From Candidatus Krumholzibacteriota bacterium (lineage in GTDB: Bacteria > Krumholzibacteriota > Krumholzibacteriia > Krumholzibacteriales > Krumholzibacteriaceae), in contig DAOVFR010000012.1 in the NCBI GenBank assembly GCA_030672805.1, forward strand, positions 1-21,403: 21,403 nucleotides of DNA. Reading direction: 5' to 3'. Made by a program: the position numbers and the translations under genes. Below the pieces are notes generated by a model. That model did no database searches and was not told the origin of the DNA. It was given only the letters and a program-made list of their open reading frames with translations. Shown in pieces: positions 6,703 through 13,674 of the stretch; positions within the stretch are counted from its first letter, which is position 1, and each line of letters opens with the position of its first letter.

Positions 6703-7911
6703 GTGAGTGCACGGGTGAAAAAGGCAAGAACAGGAAAGAAAAAGGCCGCGGCGAAGAAAAGCTCGCGGAAGTCGAAGAAGATCAAGCGGATTGCCATACT
6801 CACCGGCGGGGGCGACTGCCCGGGTCTCAATGCGGTGATCCGTGCCGTCGTGCGGACGGCGAATCTGCTGTACGGCTATGAGGTGTACGGAATCGAGGAC
6901 GGATTCGACGGCCTGCTCAACGGCAGGCGCCATCGCAGGCTTACCACGAAGGATGTGCGCGGGCTCCAGGTAAAGGGCGGTACGATCCTCGGCACCTCGA
7001 ACCGCGGAAACCCGCTTAACTATCCCGTCAAGACCGGCGACAGGATCGTCTTCAAGAATGTTACCGGCGACATCGTGAAGAACATCAGGAAACTCGGAAT
7101 CGACGTCCTGATCGCCGTCGGGGGTGACGGAACGATGAAGATCGCCCAGGCGGTTTTCGAGAAGGGCATCCCGGTCGTGGGTGTACCGAAAACGATTGAC
7201 AACGATCTCGCGGTCACCGACGTCACATTCGGTTACAACAGCGCGGTTACCTGTGCTACCGACGCGCTCGACAAGCTCCACACGACCGCCGAAAGCCACC
7301 ACCGTGTTCTCGTCCTCGAGGTGATGGGAAGGGACTGCGGCTGGATCGCGCTCGAATCCGGGATCGCGGGCGGAGCAGACGTGATCCTCATCCCCGAGAT
7401 CAAGTTCGACCTTAACAAGGTCTGCGATCATATCTACAACCGGAAGGTGTCGGGCAGCAGGTTCAGCATTGCTGCCGTCGCCGAGGGCGCCTGCCCGCTC
7501 GGGGGCAAAAAAGTCTACGAGAAGGATCCCGGCGCCGATGGAACACCGGGCAGGCTGGGCGGTATCGGCCGCTGGGTCGCGGAGCGTATCTCACTCTGCA
7601 CGAGCATCGACACCAGGGTGGCCGTTCTCGGACATCTCCAGCGCGGAGGGATCCCGACGACGTTTGACCGCATCCTCGCGACACGATTCGGCGTCGAGGC
7701 GGTAAACCTGATAGCACGGGGCGAGTTCGGCCGGATGGTCTGCCTGCGTGGGAGAAAGATCAGCAATGGGACGATCAAATCGGCAGTCAAAATGCTAAAG
7801 GTCGTCGATCCACACGGGCAGATGGTGCTGACGGCCGAGGCGCTCGGCATCACGCTCGGCAGGCCGGACCAGGCACCGCCCGGGCATCCCGATGATCGCC
7901 ACACCGGTTGA
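6703..7911 (+). CDS. pfkA: 6-phosphofructokinase (PfkA family) with lysine-rich N-terminal tail
   Basis: It phosphorylates fructose 6-phosphate to fructose 1,6-bisphosphate, the committing step of glycolysis. The predicted protein is 402 residues. GGGDCPGLNAVIR (35-47) is the phosphate-donor loop, GGDGT is at 140-144, PKTIDND at 162-168 holds the catalytic Asp166, and MGR at 208-210 binds substrate. The Gly of GGDGT usually goes with ATP use, whereas the Lys of PKTIDND is shared with PPi-dependent enzymes. This combination is known from ATP-dependent group III-like enzymes, so ATP is the likely but unproven donor. I chose GTG 6703 because AAAGGA lies six bases upstream; an ATG at 6634 in the same frame has no such site. 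About 15 of the first 29 residues are Lys or Arg, an unusual tail for this family. The gene is convergent with the following operon. Confidence 0.93.
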   Translation: MSARVKKARTGKKKAAAKKSSRKSKKIKRIAILTGGGDCPGLNAVIRAVVRTANLLYGYEVYGIEDGFDGLLNGRRHRRLTTKDVRGLQVKGGTILGTSNRGNPLNYPVKTGDRIVFKNVTGDIVKNIRKLGIDVLIAVGGDGTMKIAQAVFEKGIPVVGVPKTIDNDLAVTDVTFGYNSAVTCATDALDKLHTTAESHHRVLVLEVMGRDCGWIALESGIAGGADVILIPEIKFDLNKVCDHIYNRKVSGSRFSIAAVAEGACPLGGKKVYEKDPGADGTPGRLGGIGRWVAERISLCTSIDTRVAVLGHLQRGGIPTTFDRILATRFGVEAVNLIARGEFGRMVCLRGRKISNGTIKSAVKMLKVVDPHGQMVLTAEALGITLGRPDQAPPGHPDDRHTG

Positions 7912-7971
7912 ACCGGAAACGTATATGCGGGAAATCGAACGGAAACGGGCGTTCGCTGCAACAGCTCCCGC

Positions 7972-8454
7972 CTAGAAGATGTATCTGAACCCGAGCCCCC
8001 CGTTCAGCTCCGTGCCGGTTTCAGGAACCAGGTCGATAACCGGAGCGATCTCGAGAAATACCGAGAAGGGATACGCCTCGAGTATATATTCGGCTCCGAC
8101 CGGGATACGGATGCCGATGCGCGTGTCATCGTCCTCGACCCTCAACCTCCCCCCGACGCCGGCATATACGGGAAGCCTCCCATCCTCGATCTTGAAGAAA
8201 TTGAAGTTATGAAAAAGATAGTCGGCGTGGATCGTGATGTGGCCGTGCCTTCGGAACGACCATGCAACCCCGACATCGACCGCCGTTTCCCAGGTCGTCC
8301 AGAACTTTACGCTGACCCCGGTCGGCTCGCCGAGAATAACACCAAGCTCGAGCGTGCCTGCATCGATATCGTTCACTTCCACCGCCCGGGGAACGGACGG
8401 CACGATCAGAAGGAGCAGGAGGCAGAAAGTGGTTATGGCCGTACGGAACATCAT
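7972..8454 (-). CDS. Small outer-membrane beta-barrel protein, BAPKO_0422-like
   Basis: This 160-residue protein has a signal peptide (MMFRTAITTFCLLLLLIVPSVPRA). Alternating-hydrophobicity strands follow: LELGVILGEPTGVSVKFW (35-52), AVDVGVAWSF (58-67), HITIHADYLFHNF (72-84), PVYAGVGGRLRV (95-106) and a final GGLGFRYIF. The C-terminal Phe and aromatic pattern are the usual signal for outer-membrane barrel insertion. The G-EPTG-S-K-W, HADYLFH and GFRY-F motifs resemble the DUF3996/BAPKO_0422 barrel family, recalled and not searched. The ATG at 8454 overlaps the stop of the DoxX-like gene (ATGA), so translation is probably coupled. A longer frame starting at 8556 would lose the signal peptide and is rejected. 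It is the last gene of the rhodanese-DoxX operon; whether it works with them is unknown. Confidence 0.85.
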   Translation of the reverse strand: MMFRTAITTFCLLLLLIVPSVPRAVEVNDIDAGTLELGVILGEPTGVSVKFWTTWETAVDVGVAWSFRRHGHITIHADYLFHNFNFFKIEDGRLPVYAGVGGRLRVEDDDTRIGIRIPVGAEYILEAYPFSVFLEIAPVIDLVPETGTELNGGLGFRYIF

Positions 8455-8984
8455 CTTCCCGCCCGGGCCGGGACAAGGACAAACCTGTAAACCGGAGCGG
8501 CGAAAAGGATTCCCGAGAACAGGAGGAACAGGAAATCCTCGAGTATCTTCTTCCATGCATACGTGGACCCGAAACCGCAGCCGCAGTCGAAGTAGACCTC
8601 GAGAAAAGCGATCCCTTCACCGTTCATGATATACCCCGTTCTTATCGATACGAAAACCAGGAATACGGCGTTCAGGACGATAAAAATGAGCGCCGCGCCT
8701 CTCATGAAGAATCCGGAGATGAAACTGAGCCCGCAGAGCAACTCGATCCACGGCAGGACGATTGCCACGATGTAGAGAGTGGGGCCGGCGTCGAGGATGC
8801 CGTACATCTTGATTTCCTCGGCAAAAGACACCGGCTTGCCGATCTTCAGGAAAGCGGCATAGATGAAGACGGCTGCGAGAACCAATCTGAACACAAGCAG
8901 CAGGTACGGGTTGTAGATCCAACGTCCGGCATCCGTACCGCGACCGGCCGTCTCGATCCCGAAAAGCGCCTCTCTCCACTGCAT
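8451..8984 (-). CDS. DoxX/MauE-like four-helix membrane protein
   Basis: This 177-residue inner-membrane protein has four predicted helices (about 26-46, 66-90, 95-115, 150-170). The pattern LVLAAVFIYAAFLKIGKP followed by a second helix with PWIELLCG is typical of the DoxX/MauE family. A CGCG motif (C134, C136) lies between helices 3 and 4. MauE is linked to disulfide handling during methylamine dehydrogenase maturation, and other relatives act in thiosulfate or quinone redox. Here the paired rhodanese points to sulfur or thiol redox, by inference. I chose ATG 8984, seven bases past the rhodanese stop (TAG at 8991-8989), with GGGAGAG about 11 bases upstream. ATG 9005 would overlap the rhodanese gene and has a poorer site. 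The gene ends in ATGA, overlapping the next gene. Confidence 0.87.
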   Translation of the reverse strand: MQWREALFGIETAGRGTDAGRWIYNPYLLLVFRLVLAAVFIYAAFLKIGKPVSFAEEIKMYGILDAGPTLYIVAIVLPWIELLCGLSFISGFFMRGAALIFIVLNAVFLVFVSIRTGYIMNGEGIAFLEVYFDCGCGFGSTYAWKKILEDFLFLLFSGILFAAPVYRFVLVPARAGR

Positions 8985-8988
8985 TGAT

Positions 8989-9510
8989 CTATCCACTCTC
9001 CCCATATCCGGCCGACTCCGAACCGGTCTCCACCGGGAGACCGGAATTTTCCCATTCCTCCAATCCACCCCTGAAGCAGAATAAATTCCTGAATCCGAGC
9101 AGGTACAGCTCCCTGGCCAGCATCTCCGAATCGTCGCAGTCGAGCCCGGTACAGTATATGATAATACCCCGGTCGGACGAGATGGCGGGCAGCACCCTGT
9201 CGAGGTACTTTCCCATCTCGAAATAATCGAGGTTGATCGCGTCGGGGATGTGCCCCTCGGCGTACTCATCCTCTGTACGGGAATCGATGAGCATTGCGCC
9301 CGAGGCGAGCGAAGAACGCACCTCTTCGAGTGTCAGGAAATGGAGCCCGTCCTCCGTGCCCCACTCCTCGACACCGAGAACGGGAACATCGCCGATCCGC
9401 CTGAACGGGTTGATCCCGTTTACCGACACGGCGTTGTGTGTGAACGCGATGACGCACCCGAGAAGGGCGACTGCGAAGGCCTGGATTATTGATGTACGCA
9501 CCTTTTTCAT
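8989..9510 (-). CDS. Membrane-anchored rhodanese-like sulfurtransferase
   Basis: This 173-residue protein has an N-terminal hydrophobic anchor (SIIQAFAVALLGCVIAF, 7-23). A rhodanese domain follows (about 57-160), with LIDSRTEDEYAEGHIPDAINL and GFRNLFCFRGGLEEWENSGLPV as landmarks. The active-site loop starts at Cys120 in IIIYCTGLDCDDSEMLA. It is the longer, acidic C-T-G-L-D-C-D-D-S type with a second Cys125, not the standard C-R-x-G-x-R loop. Sulfane-sulfur transfer or thiol redox on the periplasmic face is the likely role. The ATG at 9510 has no usual ribosome site, but a strong promoter ends seven bases upstream, suggesting a leaderless message. Longer in-frame starts up to 9624 fall upstream of that promoter and are rejected. 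First gene of a three-gene operon with the DoxX-like and barrel genes. Confidence 0.88.
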   Translation of the reverse strand: MKKVRTSIIQAFAVALLGCVIAFTHNAVSVNGINPFRRIGDVPVLGVEEWGTEDGLHFLTLEEVRSSLASGAMLIDSRTEDEYAEGHIPDAINLDYFEMGKYLDRVLPAISSDRGIIIYCTGLDCDDSEMLARELYLLGFRNLFCFRGGLEEWENSGLPVETGSESAGYGESG

Positions 9511-9517
9511 CCTAGAG

Positions 9518-9546
9518 AATATAATCGTATCATCCCGTGAATTCAA
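9518..9546 (-). promoter_or_regulatory. Sigma70-like promoter for the rhodanese operon (leaderless)
   Basis: On the minus strand there is TTGAAT (9546-9541), a 17-base spacer, then TATATT (9523-9518). Seven bases separate the -10 from the ATG at 9510, so transcription would begin at 9511 or 9510. This predicts a leaderless transcript. Confidence 0.7.
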
Positions 9547-9577
9547 CAGGCAGACCGAAAAAGCCTGGAATCGCGGA

Positions 9578-9607
9578 TTGACTGCCCGCCTTCGGGCCGC
9601 GTAGACT
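9578..9607 (+). promoter_or_regulatory. Sigma70-like promoter for the ParB-domain gene
   Basis: TTGACT (9578-9583), an 18-base spacer and TAGACT (9602-9607). The spacer contains a small hairpin, GCCCG-CCTT-CGGGC (9584-9597). Predicted start near 9614, about 40 bases before the ATG at 9654, and divergent from the rhodanese promoter. Confidence 0.5.
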
Positions 9608-9653
9608 CGTGTCAACGCAAACAAGGCGCCATGAAGACCAGGAAAGATTCACG

Positions 9654-10661
9654 ATGACACTGCTTCCGGAACGATCGCTGGACACCATTGACCCGGCAGG
9701 CATCGAGGTCGGCCCCGGGGCTCCGCTCCGGTTCAGGTACGCTCTGCCCGGCGAACCGGACGCCTGCATCGCTGATCGCGACCTCGAAGACTCCGTGGCG
9801 CGGTACGGCGTGATGCACCCGCCCCTCGTTCTCGATGGACCGTCCGGCGCCGGTGAAGCACCGGCCGTGCTGCAGGGGCACCGCCGGATCGCGGCGGCAT
9901 GCGCCGCCGGGCTCGAACGTATCGAAATACTGCGGATCGATGGGGGAGCGATCACGCCGCTCGAGGCCCTCTCCCTCTGTCTCGAGGAGATCCCCTACGG
10001 CGAGTCTCTTTCCGAGCTCGAGAGGATACTGCTCGTCGGAAAAGCGGCGGCGTTCGCCGGTGAAGCGGCCGAAACGCTGCTCGGGGCCCTGTCGAGCGTT
10101 TTCGGCAGGGAACTCTCCGGTGAATTCGTCCAACGTCTCACACGCATCATCGAGCTCGGCGAGCCGGTGACCGGATCGCTCCACCGTGGAGACGTATCGC
10201 CAGGCGATCTACTGATGCTCATGGAACACCACGCTGTCGACGCGGTGCGGGCCGTATCGATGATTACGTCCGGAAAACTCAGCAGGAGCGAGAGGAGGGA
10301 GGCGGTACGGCTGATGCTCTTTCTCGGGGATCAGGGAAAGGAGCGTTGGGAGAAGTTCACCGGCCGGCATATGGACGCAACGGCGCTGCTCGAGCGCCTC
10401 CGGACTGCATGCTTTCCCATGATGAGCCGCGACAGGCGGGACATCGAAGAAACGATCTCCGCCATGCACCTGCCGCCCGGCACCAGGATCCACCATCCGG
10501 AAAACCTGGAGGGGGGAAGCTATACCGTCACGATCAGGCTGCGGAACGAGGAGCTGTTATCCGCAGCGCTCGGGAAGCTCTCCGGGGCACTCGAGAATGG
10601 AGGGATCACGCATCTCGCCGGGATACTTCGCGGATACAAGAGGAGGGGCGCAAAGGGCTGA
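9654..10661 (+). CDS. ParB/Srx N-terminal-domain protein (orphan ParB-like)
   Basis: This 335-residue protein has a ParB-type N-terminal domain at about 38-97: DRDLEDSVARYGVMHPPLVL, then VLQGHRRIAAACAAG carrying the G-H-R-R motif (75-78). That motif forms the CTP-binding pocket in ParB. The next region keeps the ParB layout in worn form: LSELERILLVGKAAAF (119-134), then FVQRLTRIIELGEP and GDVSPGDLLMLMEHHAVDAVRA, followed by SERREAVRLML. A C-terminal segment (about 275-320) has no clear family. No ParA lies beside it and no parS-like site was recognised, so a role in chromosome partition is not supported. A specialised DNA-binding or CTP-switch function is more likely, by inference. ATG 9654 is preferred (GGAAAG seven bases upstream); GTG 9609 would lie before the predicted transcription start. 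Confidence 0.78.
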   Translation: MTLLPERSLDTIDPAGIEVGPGAPLRFRYALPGEPDACIADRDLEDSVARYGVMHPPLVLDGPSGAGEAPAVLQGHRRIAAACAAGLERIEILRIDGGAITPLEALSLCLEEIPYGESLSELERILLVGKAAAFAGEAAETLLGALSSVFGRELSGEFVQRLTRIIELGEPVTGSLHRGDVSPGDLLMLMEHHAVDAVRAVSMITSGKLSRSERREAVRLMLFLGDQGKERWEKFTGRHMDATALLERLRTACFPMMSRDRRDIEETISAMHLPPGTRIHHPENLEGGSYTVTIRLRNEELLSAALGKLSGALENGGITHLAGILRGYKRRGAKG

Positions 10662-10711
10662 GCGAGCGGGGGCCCGATCGGCGCCACCCGCCGTGATGGT
10701 TTCCCAACGAA

Positions 10712-12253
10712 TCAAGGATGCTTATTATACATTTCTCTCCATCTGGCGATCTTTTCGAGCATCTCCCCGCTGACGGAATCGGGCGGAGCGATACTGATGT
10801 AGATCTCGTAAGCCTCTAGGGCATTTTTATATATTGTCGCCTTCTCGTAGTTTATCCCGAGCTGCTTGAACGCCCACGGCATCTCCCGCTTCATCCGCCA
10901 CTCGTCGATTCGTCTCATCTTCTCGAGTATCATGGTCGACCGTTCCCTGAGGCCCGCCTCGCTGTACGCCCTGTACAGCGCCGTATGTAGAGTAAAGTTT
11001 TTCGGCTGCATGTCGGCCACCTTCTTGAGGTAGGTCACCGCATCGAATGGGCGTCCCCCGTTCAGGAAGAAAATGCCTTTCTGATGATTGAGCTCGACTG
11101 GCGAAAGGATGTTGGTCAGCTCGGGCGTCTCTATGATCTCGACTCCCGTATCGACCCTTCCGTTGACGGCGAGCACCATGGCAAGCTGGAAGAACGCTCT
11201 GATGTACACGCCTTCCAGCCGCAGCGCCTCCAGTGCGGCTTCCCTGCTCTCCATTCCCTTTTCCATGAAACCCCGCACGACAGCCAGGGAAAAATGGAGA
11301 CCCGGTTTCCCGGGGTATTCCTCGACGAGCCTCGTGTAGATCCGTTCCGCCGCCCCGTAGCTCCCCGCGACGAGGGAGTCCTCGGCCTCCATCATCAACG
11401 ACCATTTCTCGGGCGTCCGCCCGCCGAGCATCCCGGGGCTCGAAACGGCCTCCTCGATGAGACGTCCGAAGAAACGAATGTCGATCGGGGCAGCGCCGTT
11501 CAGGGTGGACATGTTGATGCTTACGAGCCTCGTGTCGATCTTCCGTTCACTCAGCAATTGAATGAATTTCAGCAGGTTCTTCGTGCCCGGCTGGTACGAG
11601 AGAATCTGGGCCTTCATGCCCTGGAAATAGGCAAGGTCGATATCGAGCAGTGCGCTGCTCTCGCCGACGTCGAGGTCCTCGAGACGTGTAATGGTGAGTG
11701 GGATGCCGTCGATCGTCCCTTCGATGTACGGGCCGCTCACTGCCAGGTTGTCGATATGTTCCTGCTTGTACTTCCTCTTCTGTACGAGATACCTCTTGAA
11801 GCCGTCGATGTTCATCGACCCAACCGGCTTGCCGAGTGGGACCACCCAGATAACCTTCTTGAAAAAGCCCGCACGGTATCCAAGGTTCACGACCCCACCG
11901 TTTTCGATCACGGGGGCTACCTGGTCCACGACTTCGACGTTTCCCCGTTTCAGGTGAGCAGCCGCGTTCTTCATGGAGGTTTCATGCATCGGGGGAAACA
12001 CCGCCATGTCGTCCATCACGTCGATATGAATGAGCAGGTCGGCTTTCACCTTGCGTTCGGTCCATTCCTTGAGCACTCCCGCGTTGGTCTCGGCGATCGC
12101 GATCCCCTTGATCGCATCCTCGCCCAGGCGCCCTCCCCCGGAACCGCCCCCGCATCCCGCCAGCGTGAACGTAAAAATACCTGCCAGGGTTAAAATAATG
12201 AACCGCATCACCGCTAACCGCCGGCATCCATAAACGATCTTTCGTGTGATCAC
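10712..12253 (-). CDS. Lipoprotein with degenerate UPF0489/arginase-like domain and TPR-like repeats
   Basis: This 513-residue protein has a lipobox LAGC (Cys34) and a Gly-rich linker. I chose GTG 12253 because GAGGAG lies six bases upstream and a strong promoter lies just beyond; ATG 12208 (MRFIILTL) is possible but has no ribosome site. Residues about 70-280 resemble UPF0489, an arginase-like metallohydrolase fold: LLIHIDVMDDM (73-83), VVNLGYRAGFFKKVIWVVP (121-139) and ALLDIDLAYF (201-210). In arginase-like enzymes the first motif is D-x-H-x-D; here the His is Met80. The D-I-D-L-D motif has Ala at its third Asp. Metal binding may be reduced and the domain could be a pseudoenzyme. Residues about 285-510 are helical and TPR-like (AEDSLVAGSYGAAERIYTRL; GRPFDAVTYLKKVADMQP). 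Probably a membrane-tethered scaffold; function unknown. Convergent with the ParB-domain gene (50-base gap). Confidence 0.8.
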   Translation of the reverse strand: MITRKIVYGCRRLAVMRFIILTLAGIFTFTLAGCGGGSGGGRLGEDAIKGIAIAETNAGVLKEWTERKVKADLLIHIDVMDDMAVFPPMHETSMKNAAAHLKRGNVEVVDQVAPVIENGGVVNLGYRAGFFKKVIWVVPLGKPVGSMNIDGFKRYLVQKRKYKQEHIDNLAVSGPYIEGTIDGIPLTITRLEDLDVGESSALLDIDLAYFQGMKAQILSYQPGTKNLLKFIQLLSERKIDTRLVSINMSTLNGAAPIDIRFFGRLIEEAVSSPGMLGGRTPEKWSLMMEAEDSLVAGSYGAAERIYTRLVEEYPGKPGLHFSLAVVRGFMEKGMESREAALEALRLEGVYIRAFFQLAMVLAVNGRVDTGVEIIETPELTNILSPVELNHQKGIFFLNGGRPFDAVTYLKKVADMQPKNFTLHTALYRAYSEAGLRERSTMILEKMRRIDEWRMKREMPWAFKQLGINYEKATIYKNALEAYEIYISIAPPDSVSGEMLEKIARWREMYNKHP

Positions 12254-12284
12254 CTTGGCTCCTCTCTTGCAGACGTTGTATCCG

Positions 12285-12313
12285 ATAATACGGAAGCCGC
12301 ATTCCGCTGTCAA
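12285..12313 (-). promoter_or_regulatory. Strong sigma70-like promoter for the UPF0489-TPR lipoprotein
   Basis: On the minus strand there is TTGACA (12313-12308), a 17-base spacer, then TATTAT (12290-12285). Start near 12278, giving a leader of about 25 bases with the GAGGAG site inside it. This supports the GTG start at 12253 and excludes longer frames. Confidence 0.8.
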
Positions 12314-12314
12314 A

Positions 12315-12335
12315 CCATCATGCAGTCCTTGATGG
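12315..12335. repeat. Inverted repeat between divergent promoters
   Basis: CCATCA (12315-12320) and TGATGG (12330-12335) flank nine bases. They sit between the -35 boxes of the lipoprotein and apgM promoters. A shared operator is possible, but the arms are short. Confidence 0.3.
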
Positions 12336-12358
12336 CGGTCGCACCGGAACACGCCTCC

Positions 12359-12386
12359 TTGACATGTGCTTCACAGAACCTATACC
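12359..12386 (+). promoter_or_regulatory. Sigma70-like promoter for apgM
   Basis: TTGACA (12359-12364), a 16-base spacer and TATACC (12381-12386). Predicted start near 12393, about 65 bases before the ATG at 12457. Confidence 0.6.
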
Positions 12387-12456
12387 CTTGTCGCATCGTA
12401 ATGGTTCCCTCCCCGGAACCGCCACAATGTATCGAGATCTCGAAAAGGAGACGGAC

Positions 12457-13662
12457 ATGCTCGGTCACCTCCTGCGCCACGCTGATACGAAGATCGTCCT
12501 TCTTATCCTGGACGGCCTCGGCGGAATCAGAAACGACGAGTTCCCCGAAACGGCCCTCGAAGCAGCAAAGACACCCCACCTCGACGAACTCGCCGCGAAC
12601 GGTCTCTGCGGAAGGAGCCTGCCCATCTCGCTCGGCATCACGCCGGGAAGCGGACCGGCTCACTTCGCACTCTTCGGATACGACCCGCTCGCCCCCGAGA
12701 ACGATATCGGACGCGGCGCCCTCGAGGTAACGGGAGTGGGGTTCGAACTTCTCGAATCTGACGTGGCGATCCGCGGCAACTTTGCAACGATGGACGGCGA
12801 TGGAGTGCTCACCGACCGGAGGGCCGGCAGGATACCGCACGAGGAGGGCGTTCGAATCTCCGGCAAGCTCGACGATGCGATACACGAGATCGACGGCATC
12901 GAGGTCATCGTCATGCCGGTGCGCGAGTACCGGTTCGGCGTCGTGCTCAGGGGAAAAGGGCTCTCGCCCGAGGTCGAGGAAACGGACCCACAGCTCACCG
13001 GGGTAAAACCGCTCCCGCCAGTTCCGCGCGTACCCGAAGCGCAGCGAACGGCCAGGATCATCGAGGAGTTCATCAGCCGGGCCAACGAGGTCCTCGCCGA
13101 CGAGCAGAAGGCGAACACGGTTCTCATGAGGGGCATTTCGAGCAAGCCCCTGATACAGCCCTTCAGCGAGAGGTTCGGACTGAAGGCCGCGGCAATCGCC
13201 TCGTACCCGCTCTACCGCGGTGTCGCCGGTCTCTGCGGAATGAAGCTGGTCGAAACGGGATTCTCCGTAAAGGAGGAGTTCGACACACTCCGCTCGATCT
13301 ACAATGAAGGGTTCGACTTCTTTTTCATCCATATCAAGAAAACCGACTCATACGGCGAGGATGGCAATATCGAGGGAAAGATCAAGGTGATCGAGGAGGT
13401 CGATGCAAACCTGCCGATGATCACGGAACTGAGACCCGACGTGCTCATGGTCACGGGCGACCATTCGACGCCCTGCGCGCTGAAGAGCCACTCCTGGCAC
13501 CCGGTGCCGTTCCTGATACATTCGACTTCATGCGGGAAGGACGACTCGACAGCCTTCAACGAACGCGAGTGCGACCGCGGCGGCCTGGGCGTGTTCGATG
13601 CGACCTCGATCATGGAACTGGCTCTTGCGAACGCCGGCAAGCTGAAAAAACACGGCGCGTAG
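12457..13662 (+). CDS. apgM: Cofactor-independent phosphoglycerate mutase, archaeal (ApgM) type
   Basis: It interconverts 3- and 2-phosphoglycerate in glycolysis and belongs to the alkaline phosphatase superfamily. The predicted protein is 401 residues, a normal length for ApgM. Landmarks are LILDGLGG (Asp19, metal), ITPGSGPAHFALFGYDPL with nucleophile Ser65, GRGALEVTGVGFEL, HIKKTDSYGEDGN (Asp297), VTGDHSTP (Asp335, His336) and SHSWHPVP (His345, His348). The canonical iPGM metal site has D-x-x-G-H after the first Asp; here that His is Glu301. Whether this is normal in bacterial ApgM needs an alignment. Some ApgM relatives act as homoserine kinases (TIGR02535-type), an alternative I consider less likely because of the PGSGPAH nucleophile context. 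ATG 12457 is chosen because AAGGAG lies seven bases upstream and longer frames begin inside the promoter. Convergent with the next gene (12-base gap). Confidence 0.9.
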   Translation: MLGHLLRHADTKIVLLILDGLGGIRNDEFPETALEAAKTPHLDELAANGLCGRSLPISLGITPGSGPAHFALFGYDPLAPENDIGRGALEVTGVGFELLESDVAIRGNFATMDGDGVLTDRRAGRIPHEEGVRISGKLDDAIHEIDGIEVIVMPVREYRFGVVLRGKGLSPEVEETDPQLTGVKPLPPVPRVPEAQRTARIIEEFISRANEVLADEQKANTVLMRGISSKPLIQPFSERFGLKAAAIASYPLYRGVAGLCGMKLVETGFSVKEEFDTLRSIYNEGFDFFFIHIKKTDSYGEDGNIEGKIKVIEEVDANLPMITELRPDVLMVTGDHSTPCALKSHSWHPVPFLIHSTSCGKDDSTAFNERECDRGGLGVFDATSIMELALANAGKLKKHGA

Positions 13663-13674
13663 GCTAGGCAGCGG

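Noticed and set aside
6562..7431. Minus-strand open frame opposite pfkA
   Set aside because: Antisense shadow of a clear enzyme and overlaps two promoters.
9578..9607. The hairpin GCCCG-CCTT-CGGGC as a terminator
   Set aside because: It has no U-run on either strand and sits within a promoter spacer, with no gene ending beside it.
9510..9624. Longer N-terminus for the rhodanese
   Set aside because: The extra 38 codons run through and past the -10/-35 promoter and would hide the membrane anchor in mid-protein.
11084..12193. Plus-strand open frame (369 codons) opposite the UPF0489-TPR lipoprotein
   Set aside because: No family features and no ribosome site; the minus-strand gene has a promoter, lipobox and TPR-like repeats.
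12310..13332. Minus-strand open frame opposite apgM
   Set aside because: Antisense to a phosphoglycerate mutase with intact motifs; composition typical of a shadow frame.
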